The notes under the pieces were generated by a model, which saw only the letters and a list, made by a program, of their open reading frames with translations, made no database searches and was not told where the DNA came from. This document shows positions 40,654 to 48,552 of a stretch of 64,000 nucleotides of DNA, piece after piece. The position numbers were made by a program, and so were the translations under genes. This DNA is from CAWCJL01 sp963795775 (GTDB lineage Bacteria; Acidobacteriota; Terriglobia; Terriglobales; Acidobacteriaceae): the NCBI GenBank assembly GCA_963795775.1, contig CAWCJL010000005.1, positions 248,001 to 312,000 of the forward strand, given 5' to 3'. The first letter of the stretch is position 1; every line of letters begins with the position of its first letter.

Positions 40654-41908
40654 TGGAAGATCCTCCTGTGTTGCGGGCGGCAGCCGCCGGCGCAAGTTCG
40701 GTAAGCGCCGCGTCAAGTGCTTCGATCGCGTGATCCACTTCGCTCTTCTGCAGAATGTATGGCGGCAGAAAGCGCAGAACGGTGTCGCTGGTGCGGTTGA
40801 TGATGATCTTGCGCTGCAGCATCGCTTCGGCCACCTGCTTGGCCAAGTCTGCCGATTCCAGCTCGAGCGCGAGCATCAGGCCCATGCCGCGCGCTTCCAC
40901 TGCTGCCTCATGTTTGGCAACGAGCTGCGTGAGCTGCTCTTTGAAGTAGCCGCCAACCTCAGTGACATGCGCCAGCAGATGGTCGTGATCAATCGTCGCG
41001 AGCACCGCAATGGCTACCGCACACGCCAGCGGTCCACCGCCGAACGTGGTGCCATGCAGGCCCGGCTCCATCGCTCCGGCCACCTCTTCGGTGGCCAGCA
41101 TGGCGCCCAGCGGCAGTCCGCCGGCAAGGGGCTTGGCGAGTGTCGTGATGTCCGGCTGGATCCCGTAGTGCTGGTAGGCGCAGAACTTTCCCGTGCGGCC
41201 CAGTCCGGACTGGATCTCGTCCGCGATAAGTACCGCCTCGGTGGACAAGGTGAGTGCGCGCGCCGCGTCGAAGAATTCCTGCGAGACCGGACGGATGCCG
41301 CCCTCACCCTGGATGGCTTCAACGCAGACCGCGCAGACCGCTTCGGAAAACTTGCTGCGCAAATCGGCAACGTCGTTGAACTTCACGAACACTACATCCG
41401 TCACGAGCGGTCCGAACGGCGCGCGATAGCGCTCCTTGTGCGTAGTGGAGAGGGAACCCATGGTGCGGCCATGGAAACTGTGGTCAAGCGCCAGGATGCG
41501 CGTGCCGACAGTTTTGCCCTCTGCGCGTTTCGCGCCGGCATAAACGCGTGCGAGCTTCAGAGCGGCTTCCCACGCTTCGGTCCCGCTGTTGGTAAAGAAC
41601 GCGCGGTCCATGCCGGTCTTCTGCGTCAGTTGCTCAGCCAGCTCCGCCTGCCCCTCATGAAAGAAGAGGTTGGAAATGTGCAGCAGCTTCCGGCTCTGCT
41701 CTTCGATTGCACGCTCGATCGCAGGATGGCCATGACCCAGCGCGTTCACGCCGATGCCGCTGAGCAGGTCCAGGTAGCGGTCGCCGTTCTCGTCGATGAG
41801 ATAAACGCCCTCACCTCCGGTGAAGAGCAGCGGAGTGCGGTCGTACGTGCGCAGCAGCAACTTCGCTTCCGCTTCCTGCACGCTCTTGAGCCTCGGGGAA
41901 ACCTTCAT
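40643..41908 (-). CDS. argD: Acetylornithine aminotransferase
   Basis: 421-residue class-III PLP aminotransferase from ATG 41908, which overlaps the argB stop (ATGA). TNSGTEAWEAALKLAR (phosphate-binding), DEIQSGLGRTGKFCAYQHYG and the lysine motif TLAKPLAGGLPLGAM are visible. It converts N-acetylglutamate semialdehyde to N-acetylornithine with glutamate as amino donor. The frame is open far upstream into argB, but the peptide there is not family-like. It overlaps argF by 11 bases. Confidence 0.95.
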   Translation of the reverse strand: MKVSPRLKSVQEAEAKLLLRTYDRTPLLFTGGEGVYLIDENGDRYLDLLSGIGVNALGHGHPAIERAIEEQSRKLLHISNLFFHEGQAELAEQLTQKTGMDRAFFTNSGTEAWEAALKLARVYAGAKRAEGKTVGTRILALDHSFHGRTMGSLSTTHKERYRAPFGPLVTDVVFVKFNDVADLRSKFSEAVCAVCVEAIQGEGGIRPVSQEFFDAARALTLSTEAVLIADEIQSGLGRTGKFCAYQHYGIQPDITTLAKPLAGGLPLGAMLATEEVAGAMEPGLHGTTFGGGPLACAVAIAVLATIDHDHLLAHVTEVGGYFKEQLTQLVAKHEAAVEARGMGLMLALELESADLAKQVAEAMLQRKIIINRTSDTVLRFLPPYILQKSEVDHAIEALDAALTELAPAAAARNTGGSSIGN

Positions 41909-42687
41909 GCGACCAGAACCTCCGTTCCATCCGTAATGCGTGCGTTGAGAAGGCTGGGCAGCACGCTTGCCGCATCTGCGGGCAGGATGCGCACCCGCTT
42001 CACGCCATGCAACAGCGCTTCTCGGCAGGCGCCCAGCTTGGGCAGCATGCCGCCGCTGATCACAGCATCGCGCGTAAGCGGCGCGATCTGGTCCACCGTC
42101 AACCAGCGCATCACCTCGCCATCTGCTCCGCGCACACCGGGCACGTCGGTAAGAAAGACCAGCGCATCGGCGTGCGCAGCAACCGCGCAGGCGGACGCCA
42201 TCTCGTCCGCGTTGATGTTGTAGTACTCGCCGTCGAAGCCGAGCGCAAGGCTGGAGAGCACCGGCACCCCCCCCATCTGCCAGATGGCATGCAGCCACCG
42301 CGGATCGGAAGCGGCGATCTCACCCACAAAGCCAAGATCCGGAGCAGTGCGCTTTTTGCGCGCACGAAAGACCAGGCCGTCTCCGCCGGAAAGCCCGACC
42401 GCGGGCTGCCCCAGGCCACCCAGCGCCGCCACCAGCGACTTGTTCACGCGCCCCGCCAGCACCATCAGCGCCGCGTCGCGTGTTTCGCGGTCGGTGATGC
42501 GCAGCCCGGCAATGAACTCGCTCTGCTTTCCCAGTTGGCCCAGGGTGCGGGTCAGTGCTATGCCGCCCCCGTGCACCACCGCGACCTGATTGCCGTCGCG
42601 CACAAGCTCCACGATGGCGCCGGCGCAGGCCCGGAGCAGTTGCGGATTTTCCAGTGTGGCTCCGCCAAGCTTCACGACCAGTCTCAT
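41905..42687 (-). CDS. argB: Acetylglutamate kinase
   Basis: 260 residues of the amino-acid kinase family: MRLVVKLGGATLENPQLLRA, VVHGGGIALTRTLGQLGKQS, and NINADEMASACAVAAHADAL, with LTDVPGVRGADGEV and ISGGMLPKLGACREAL near the end. It phosphorylates N-acetylglutamate. ATG 42687 has GGAGGG upstream and overlaps the argC stop by 4 bases. The N-terminal helix linked with arginine inhibition in longer ArgB enzymes is absent, so feedback control may fall on another step; that is inference. Confidence 0.93.
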   Translation of the reverse strand: MRLVVKLGGATLENPQLLRACAGAIVELVRDGNQVAVVHGGGIALTRTLGQLGKQSEFIAGLRITDRETRDAALMVLAGRVNKSLVAALGGLGQPAVGLSGGDGLVFRARKKRTAPDLGFVGEIAASDPRWLHAIWQMGGVPVLSSLALGFDGEYYNINADEMASACAVAAHADALVFLTDVPGVRGADGEVMRWLTVDQIAPLTRDAVISGGMLPKLGACREALLHGVKRVRILPADAASVLPSLLNARITDGTEVLVA

Positions 42688-43739
42688 AGCAGTCCCTCCG
42701 CTTCGTCCCAGCCGCACATCAGGTTCATGTTTTGCACCGCCTGCCCGGCGGCGCCCTTCAGCAGGTTATCCAGACAGGAGATCAGGATGCATCGGCGCCC
42801 GTCCGGAGAGAGTTGAAAACCGATATCGGCATAGCTGGTGCGCACCGAATGCTGCAGCTCCGGGAGCGTGCCGTAGGGATAGATCCGCACCATGGGGCTG
42901 CCGGCGTAATAGTTCCGGAAGCATACCTCAATGTCGGCGGCCGAATGGGTATCCGACAAAGTGACATATATCGTGGACAGGATGCCGCGCGGCACCGGCA
43001 GCAGGTGCGGCGTGAAAACGATCTGATCGCCCCCCAGCCCAAGCTGCTCCAGCAATTCGCCCGTGTGCCGGTGACGAAATAGCGCATAAGCGGAGAGGTT
43101 ATCAGCCGCGTGCATGAAGTGCGTGGTTGCGGTCGGCGCTTTGCCCGCGCCCGAAACGCCGGACTTGGCATCGCAGATGATTCCGGCCCTCGTGTCCAGC
43201 CAACCCGCCGCAAGCAGAGGCTTCAGCGCCAGGATCAGGGCGGTGGCGTAGCAGCCTGGATTGGCAACCAACCGGGCGGTGCGCACGCGGTCACGATGCA
43301 GCTCCGGCATGCCGTACACGCTTTGCGCCTGCACCGAGGCCGCCCCGGCGCTCCCTTCATCCTTGAACTGGTAGATCGCACGATTGGCTGCGTCCAGCAG
43401 ACGCCATGCACCGCTGAGGTCAATGACCTTCAGCCCGTGCTCCAGCGCCTGCGGCGCGAGCGCTCGCGATTCCTCATGCGGCGTCGCCAGGAAGAGCAAC
43501 TCCACGCCGCGCTCCCGTAGCAGATCCCAGGAGAAGGGCTCAATCCACAGTGCGCCTGCGCCGTTGTTATCCGCGAGTTGCGGGTGCACCGCCGTCAGCG
43601 GCGTGCGGCTTGCGCCTTCGCGCCCGAGAAACACAGGCGCCTTGCCCTTCAGCCCGGGGTGCCGCAGCAGCAGCCGGGCAAGCTCCGCCCCGGAGTAGCC
43701 GCCCACGCCAAGCACTGCGGTCTGTACAGATTTCGCCAT
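42684..43739 (-). CDS. argC: N-acetyl-gamma-glutamyl-phosphate reductase
   Basis: 351 residues: an NADP-binding start (TAVLGVGGYSGAELARLLLR), the ATPHEESRALAPQ segment, the catalytic Cys in VANPGCYATALILALKPL, and DAKSGVSGAGKAPTATTHF. It reduces N-acetylglutamyl phosphate to the semialdehyde. It follows argR with a one-base overlap (43739) and overlaps argB by 4 bases. Confidence 0.95.
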   Translation of the reverse strand: MAKSVQTAVLGVGGYSGAELARLLLRHPGLKGKAPVFLGREGASRTPLTAVHPQLADNNGAGALWIEPFSWDLLRERGVELLFLATPHEESRALAPQALEHGLKVIDLSGAWRLLDAANRAIYQFKDEGSAGAASVQAQSVYGMPELHRDRVRTARLVANPGCYATALILALKPLLAAGWLDTRAGIICDAKSGVSGAGKAPTATTHFMHAADNLSAYALFRHRHTGELLEQLGLGGDQIVFTPHLLPVPRGILSTIYVTLSDTHSAADIEVCFRNYYAGSPMVRIYPYGTLPELQHSVRTSYADIGFQLSPDGRRCILISCLDNLLKGAAGQAVQNMNLMCGWDEAEGLL

Positions 43740-44179
43740 CAGCCGATCATCGCTTCCAGCCGCGCCCGCAGCTCCACGGCCCGCTTCGCCTCCGGGCAGA
43801 TGATGAGCACGGTGTTATCGCCCGCGATGGTGCCCACTACCTCGGGCCAGTCCTCGTTATCAATCGCCAGGGCCACGGGTTGCGCGCCGCCATCTGTCGT
43901 CTTCAGCACAAGCTGGTTCTGCGCCTGCCGGACCGCCAGGCCGAAGCTGCGCAGAATGTCGTCGATCTCGGGAAGGTCCTCGTCCTCCTCGGCCAGAGCC
44001 GTCGGAAGCTGGTAGCCGCCGGGGCCTTTGAAGAGGCGCAGTTCATGCAGGTCGCGCGACAGCGTCGCCTGGGTCACATCGAAGCCGCGCTTGATCAGCA
44101 GGCGCCGCAGCTCGTCCTGGCTGGCGATGGCCTGCGCGGCAATCAGTTGGCGAATCGTGCTGTGGCGTTCGGTTTTCAT
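43739..44179 (-). CDS. argR: Arginine repressor
   Basis: 146 residues. The winged-helix DNA-binding domain includes IASQDELRRLLIKRGFDVTQ and TLSRDLHELRL. The C-terminal hexamerisation/arginine-binding domain includes EVVGTIAGDNTVLIIC, close to the GTIAGDDT arginine pocket of E. coli ArgR. It is the first gene of the operon, so it should regulate itself and argCBDFGH through the ARG boxes just upstream. The length equals typical ArgR/AhrC (about 150). Confidence 0.93.
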   Translation of the reverse strand: MKTERHSTIRQLIAAQAIASQDELRRLLIKRGFDVTQATLSRDLHELRLFKGPGGYQLPTALAEEDEDLPEIDDILRSFGLAVRQAQNQLVLKTTDGGAQPVALAIDNEDWPEVVGTIAGDNTVLIICPEAKRAVELRARLEAMIG

Positions 44180-44204
44180 AGGGGCGGGCGAATTCCGAGG
44201 GATG

Positions 44205-44239
44205 GTGAATAACTATGCATTGAATCGTATATTTATGCA
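44205..44239. promoter_or_regulatory. Tandem ARG boxes (ArgR operator)
   Basis: GTGAATAACTATGCATTG (44205-44222) fits the ARG-box pattern TGAAT-N4/5-ATTCA with one or two differences. A second half-matching box, CGTATATTTATGCA (44226-44239), begins just after it, so two boxes lie side by side as expected for a repressor hexamer. They sit 26-60 bases before argR, in AT-rich sequence unlike the flanks. Confidence 0.75.
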
Positions 44240-44332
44240 GAGCCGGTTGTCAAGTCGGGAGCCTCCTGGGGCACTCACGCCCGCCGGGCAGGCCTGCGGC
44301 GAAAACAGTTACAATCGACCGCGACCGCCCGT

Positions 44333-46123
44333 ATGCTTTCTCTCCGGACCCTCAACGACATCTTCTTTCTTGTTCTGGACTCACGCAGCAGCCACACCAT
44401 GCAGTGGCAGGACGCGGCAGGACAGTGGCAGTTCATCTCCTCCGGCCAGCTCGCGGCGCGCGTCTCGGCGCTGGCCCGCGCCTTCCTGGACTGGGGTGTG
44501 AAGAAGGGCGACCGCATCGCGCTCATTGCGGAGAACCGCTGGGAGTGGCCCGTCGTGGACTACGCCACGCTCGCCGTCGGCGCCATCGATGTCCCACTTT
44601 TTCCGACATTGACCGAGGAACAGACGGCCGTGCTGCTGGAGAACTCCGGTGCGGAGATTGCCGTCGTCTCCACCCGCAAGCAGTACGAAAAACTGGCAGC
44701 CATCCAGGACCGGACCGCGGTGCGCAGGATCGTGGTCATGGACGATGTCTCGGTGGAAGGCGCGATCTCTCTGGCGTCGCTGCTGCCCGCGCCCGAGGCC
44801 ACCGCGGATCGGCTTGATCCCGAGGTGGAACGCATCGCGCGCGCAGTGGAGCCGGACGATCTGGCCACGCTGATCTACACCTCCGGCACCACCGCCGAGC
44901 CCAAGGGCGTGCTCCTGACCCACGGCAACATTGCGTCCAATGTCAACCACTCGACCGAGCGCTTCGGCTGGGACAACCGCTTTTCGGCCATTTCGTTTCT
45001 GCCGCTTTCGCACATCACCGCGCGGCATCTCGATTACGCCCTGTTCTGCTACGGCGCAACCATCGCCTACTGTCCAAAAATCGAAAAGCTTCTGGGCGCG
45101 CTCCAGGCAGTGCAGCCCTCCATCTTCGTTGCCGTGCCGCGGGTGTATGAAAAGATCCGGCAGGAGGTGGAGCGCCGCTCCGGCGCCTCGCCAACAAAGA
45201 AAAAGATCTTCCGCTGGGCACTGGCCACTGGCGCGCGTCATCGCGAAACCATCCTGCGCGGGAAAGAGCCGAAGTCGCTGGCCTGGCAGCTCGCAAACCG
45301 GCTGGTCTATCGCAAGGTACGGGCCGCCTTCGGCGGGAAGGCGCGTGACTTCATCGCCGGCGGCGCGCCGCTGGGCCTGGACTCCGCGCGTTGGTTTGCG
45401 GATGTGGGCATACGTATCTCCGAAGGCTACGGGCTCACCGAGACATCGCCCGTGATCGCGCTAAATAACCGTTTTGAACACCGCATCGGTTCCGTCGGAA
45501 AGCCTCTCCCCAACGTCGAATGCCGCATCGCTGACGATGGAGAACTGTTGGTGCGCGGGCCTTCCATCTTTCACGGCTATTGGAAGAACGACGCATTCAC
45601 GGCTGCGGCCTTTACCCCGGATGGCTGGTTCTGCACCGGCGATATCGGCCGCATCGATGAGGACGGCTTCCTCTACATCACAGATCGCAAGAAGGAGCTG
45701 ATCAAGACCTCCAATGGGAAGTTCATCGCGCCGCAGCCAATCGAGGGCAAGCTCAAAGCGAACGCTCTGGTGGGCAACGTGGCCCTGGTCGGCGATAAGC
45801 GCAAGTACGTTTCCGCACTCATCTCTCCCAACTTCCCGGCCCTGGAAGCGTGGGCGAAGCAGCAGGGAATCGCGGGGGAAGATCGCGCTGCGCTGCTTGG
45901 CGAAAAGAAAGTGCTCGATCAGTTCCGCACCATTCTCAACGAGGTGAACGCCACCCTGGCCGGGTTCGAGATCGTGAAGCGATTTCGCCTGGTGCCGGAG
46001 GAGTGGACGCTCGAAACCGGCGAGCTCACCCCGAGCCTGAAGCTGAAACGGCGGGTAGTAGAAGGCAAGTACCGCGACCTGATCGGCAGCATGTACGCCG
46101 ATTCACAGACAGCGAGCGAATAG
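44333..46123 (+). CDS. Long-chain acyl-CoA synthetase (AMP-forming), FadD/FAA type
   Basis: 596 residues of the ANL superfamily. The P-loop is LIYTSGTTAEPKGVLLTHGN, EGYGLTETSPVIALNN is the adenine-binding motif, and GWFCTGDIGRIDEDGFLYIT with DRKKELIKTSNGKFIAP forms the hinge and lid. The large insertion between P-loop and adenine motif (RVYEKIRQEVERRSGASPTK) is typical of long-chain enzymes related to eukaryotic ACSLs. It activates fatty acids with ATP and CoA. It diverges from the arginine operon across a 153-base gap. Confidence 0.92.
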   Translation: MLSLRTLNDIFFLVLDSRSSHTMQWQDAAGQWQFISSGQLAARVSALARAFLDWGVKKGDRIALIAENRWEWPVVDYATLAVGAIDVPLFPTLTEEQTAVLLENSGAEIAVVSTRKQYEKLAAIQDRTAVRRIVVMDDVSVEGAISLASLLPAPEATADRLDPEVERIARAVEPDDLATLIYTSGTTAEPKGVLLTHGNIASNVNHSTERFGWDNRFSAISFLPLSHITARHLDYALFCYGATIAYCPKIEKLLGALQAVQPSIFVAVPRVYEKIRQEVERRSGASPTKKKIFRWALATGARHRETILRGKEPKSLAWQLANRLVYRKVRAAFGGKARDFIAGGAPLGLDSARWFADVGIRISEGYGLTETSPVIALNNRFEHRIGSVGKPLPNVECRIADDGELLVRGPSIFHGYWKNDAFTAAAFTPDGWFCTGDIGRIDEDGFLYITDRKKELIKTSNGKFIAPQPIEGKLKANALVGNVALVGDKRKYVSALISPNFPALEAWAKQQGIAGEDRAALLGEKKVLDQFRTILNEVNATLAGFEIVKRFRLVPEEWTLETGELTPSLKLKRRVVEGKYRDLIGSMYADSQTASE

Positions 46124-46222
46124 CGCGGCGATTTGAAAGCACGCCGCCACGCCAGTATCATCCGTGTGGTGCGGCAGTTCTAGCGGCGCGAAGCCGCAGA
46201 CTTACAAGGGAGAGCAAACACG

Positions 46223-47257
46223 ATGCGCGTAGGCATATTGACAGGTGGCGGCGATTGCCCCGGATTGAACGCGGTGATCCGCGCCGCAGTGCGCAAGGGA
46301 ATCTTTCAGTACGGCGACGAATTCGTGGGCTTTCTCGAGGGCTGGCGCGGCGTCGTGGAAAACCAGACCAGGCCGCTGACCATCGACTCCGTCTCCGGCA
46401 TTCTCCAGCTTGGCGGAACCATCCTGCGCACCTCGCGCACCAACCCGCGCAAGATGGAGGGCGGCATCGACAAGTGCCTGGCGACCATCAAGGCGAACAA
46501 CCTCGATGCGCTGATCACCATCGGCGGCGACGATACGCAGGGCGTAGCCAACGCGCTGGTTGAAAAGGGTGTGAAGATCGTGGGCGTCCCTAAAACGATC
46601 GACAACGATCTGAGCGGCACAGACGCCTGTTTCGGTTTTGACACCGCGGTCTCGATCGCAACCGAAGCGATCGATCGGCTGCACTCGACCGCCGAAGCCC
46701 ACAACCGCGTGATCGTCTGCGAAGTGATGGGCCGCGATGCCGGCTGGATCGCGATCACCTCCGGCATCGCCGGAGGCGCGGACGCCATCGCCGTTCCGGA
46801 AAAGCCGATCGACATCGATCACATTGTCAGCCTGGTGAAGGAGCGTCACGACCGCGGTAAGAAGTTCTCCATTATCGTGGTCGCCGAAGGCGCCAAGCTG
46901 CCGAACAGCGAACAGGCGACCCAGGGCAGCAAGGTGGACGCCTTCGGACACGCGCGCTTGAGCGGCATCGGCCAGACCGTTGCGGAGCTGATTGAGCAGA
47001 AGACCGGATACGAAACGCGCAGTGTCAACCTGGGCCACACGCAGCGCGGCGGAACCCCCACCGCGTTTGACCGCATGCTGGCCACGCGCTACGGCAGCGC
47101 CGCCATCGACCTCGTGCACAAGGGCGAGTTCGGGCGCCTGGTCGTCCTGCGCGGGACGGAGATCACCAGCATTCCCCTCAAAGACGCCATCGCCAAAACA
47201 CGCACCATCGGAGACGATCTGATCGAGCTCGCCGACGGTCTGCAGCCCAGGGTCTAG
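46223..47257 (+). CDS. pfp: 6-phosphofructokinase, predicted pyrophosphate-dependent
   Basis: 344-residue group A phosphofructokinase: ILTGGGDCPGLNAVIRAAVR, TIGGDDTQGVANALVEKG, and GVPKTIDNDLSGTDACFGFD with the catalytic Asp pair, then EVMGRDAGWIA and HTQRGGTPTAFDR. Positions that coincide with E. coli numbering are Asp104 and Lys124. Enzymes with that pair use pyrophosphate, while Gly104 goes with ATP use. It resembles the ~340-residue actinobacterial PPi enzyme. An AAGGGAG-like site precedes the ATG. The phosphoryl donor is a prediction. Confidence 0.88.
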   Translation: MRVGILTGGGDCPGLNAVIRAAVRKGIFQYGDEFVGFLEGWRGVVENQTRPLTIDSVSGILQLGGTILRTSRTNPRKMEGGIDKCLATIKANNLDALITIGGDDTQGVANALVEKGVKIVGVPKTIDNDLSGTDACFGFDTAVSIATEAIDRLHSTAEAHNRVIVCEVMGRDAGWIAITSGIAGGADAIAVPEKPIDIDHIVSLVKERHDRGKKFSIIVVAEGAKLPNSEQATQGSKVDAFGHARLSGIGQTVAELIEQKTGYETRSVNLGHTQRGGTPTAFDRMLATRYGSAAIDLVHKGEFGRLVVLRGTEITSIPLKDAIAKTRTIGDDLIELADGLQPRV

Positions 47258-47361
47258 CGGCGGCAGCTTCGGCGCACTTCAGCGGGAAGTCACACAGCAG
47301 GGGCGGCTCGTAAACTGCGGCCGCCCTGCTCACTTCAGTTGGCGATCTCGCAAAGCAAACA

Positions 47362-47380
47362 GCGCCCCGTGTAGGGGCGC
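47362..47380. terminator. Hairpin between converging genes
   Basis: GCGCCCC-gtgta-GGGGCGC is a perfect 7-bp GC stem about 105 bases after the phosphofructokinase stop and 50 bases after the stop of the leftward zinc-finger gene. It may end transcription from both sides. No T run follows. Confidence 0.4.
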
Positions 47381-47429
47381 CGTCGATGCTGGATGGAATG
47401 TCAGGGAAGCAGGGAAAGTGCGGGTCGGT

Positions 47430-47666
47430 TCAGCAGCCGCTCTTGCATTTCGCCAGGATAGCCGCCTGCAGCCGCTCGCGCAGGTTCGCCGGCAGCTCAT
47501 ACAACTCGTAATTGCGATAGACCTCAATGGTCTTGCGCGTCGTACTCAGGGTGATTACGCAGTGCTCGCATTCCTTCAGGTGCTGCTCCAGGTCGGCCCG
47601 CAGAACCGCGGAAACCGTGTTGTCGATCAGATCGTCGAGTTCGGCGAGAAATTCCGAGCAGGTCAC
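47430..47666 (-). CDS. Anti-sigma factor, putative zinc-finger (zf-HC2)
   Basis: 78 residues: TCSEFLAELDDLIDNTVSAV then LEQHLKECEHC, the HxxxCxxC zinc-binding pattern of zf-HC2 anti-sigma proteins. The C-terminus is KCKSGC, with two more Cys. It overlaps the sigma-factor stop by 4 bases (ATGA), the usual coupling of an ECF sigma and its anti-sigma. There is no membrane segment, so it would be a soluble, possibly redox-sensing regulator, as for RsrA/ChrR. Confidence 0.85.
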   Translation of the reverse strand: MTCSEFLAELDDLIDNTVSAVLRADLEQHLKECEHCVITLSTTRKTIEVYRNYELYELPANLRERLQAAILAKCKSGC

Positions 47667-48355
47667 TGAATACCATCCCCATTCTTCTTGCGGAAGTAGC
47701 GGCTCAGCCGCTCCCGCAACTGCAACCGTGCCCGCAACAGGCGTGACTTCACCGCCGGCACGCTCAGGCCCAGCGTTTCCGCCGTTTCCTCCGTGGAAAG
47801 CCCTTCTACGTCACGCAACACAAACACCACCCGGAAGCCTGGCGGCAGGCCATTGATGGTCTTCCGCAAAATCTCCGCCATCTCCGCCTGCCCGTACTGT
47901 GCCTCCGGATCGGGCCTCCATTCGGCCAGGTCGCGTGGCATCGAGCCCTCATCGGTGGTGATGTCTTCATCGATCGACACCATCTTCCCGGTGCGCCGCT
48001 TGCGCAGACGCATGAGCGCTTCGTTTACGGCAATCCGCACCAGCCAGGTGTAGAACTTGGAGTTGCCCTGGAACTGGTCCAGCTTCTGGTACGCCTTCAG
48101 GAAAGCGTCCTGGACCACGTCCTCGGCATCTTCGCGGTTCTGCACAATGTGCTGCGCGATGCGAAACACCTGCCGGTCGTACTGCTTGACCAGCGTTTCG
48201 TAAGCCTGGACGTCACCCTCCCGCGCGCGCTGCACCAGCAGGACGTCAGGGTGAATTTCCTGAGCTTCCTCTCCTTCGATGATGGGCGCCTCGGACGGTT
48301 TCAGAAATCGTGCCTTTCCGGTCAGAAATGAGCGCGGGGAGCGCTCCACGCCCAT
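47663..48355 (-). CDS. ECF-type RNA polymerase sigma factor
   Basis: 230 residues from ATG 48355. Region 2 reads YETLVKQYDRQVFRIAQHIV, EDAEDVVQDAFLKAYQKLDQ and FYTWLVRIAVNEALMRLRKR. Region 4 reads LPPGFRVVFVLRDVEGLSTE and ETAETLGLSVPAVKSRLLRA (helix-turn-helix). About 45 residues precede region 2 (RSFLTGKARFLKPSEAPIIE). It is followed by a translationally coupled zinc-finger anti-sigma gene, so it probably answers a stress. The frame is open to 48496, but that extension reads poorly and lies over a short tandem repeat. Confidence 0.9.
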   Translation of the reverse strand: MGVERSPRSFLTGKARFLKPSEAPIIEGEEAQEIHPDVLLVQRAREGDVQAYETLVKQYDRQVFRIAQHIVQNREDAEDVVQDAFLKAYQKLDQFQGNSKFYTWLVRIAVNEALMRLRKRRTGKMVSIDEDITTDEGSMPRDLAEWRPDPEAQYGQAEMAEILRKTINGLPPGFRVVFVLRDVEGLSTEETAETLGLSVPAVKSRLLRARLQLRERLSRYFRKKNGDGIQ

Positions 48356-48552
48356 AGTACCAAGTCCCACAGCAGGACGGATTCCCAGAGCAGCATGGAA
48401 TTCCAGAGCAGCACCGAGTTCCATTGCCCCAGGGAGCCGGCCTGCCAACGCCATCCGTGATGGTTCGGGTTCCGCAACACCTTTGTCGCATGGCATTTTT
48501 CGCCATTTGGGCTAAAGTCGTAACAGTATCCCCCAAAGCAGAGGTCTTCGCA

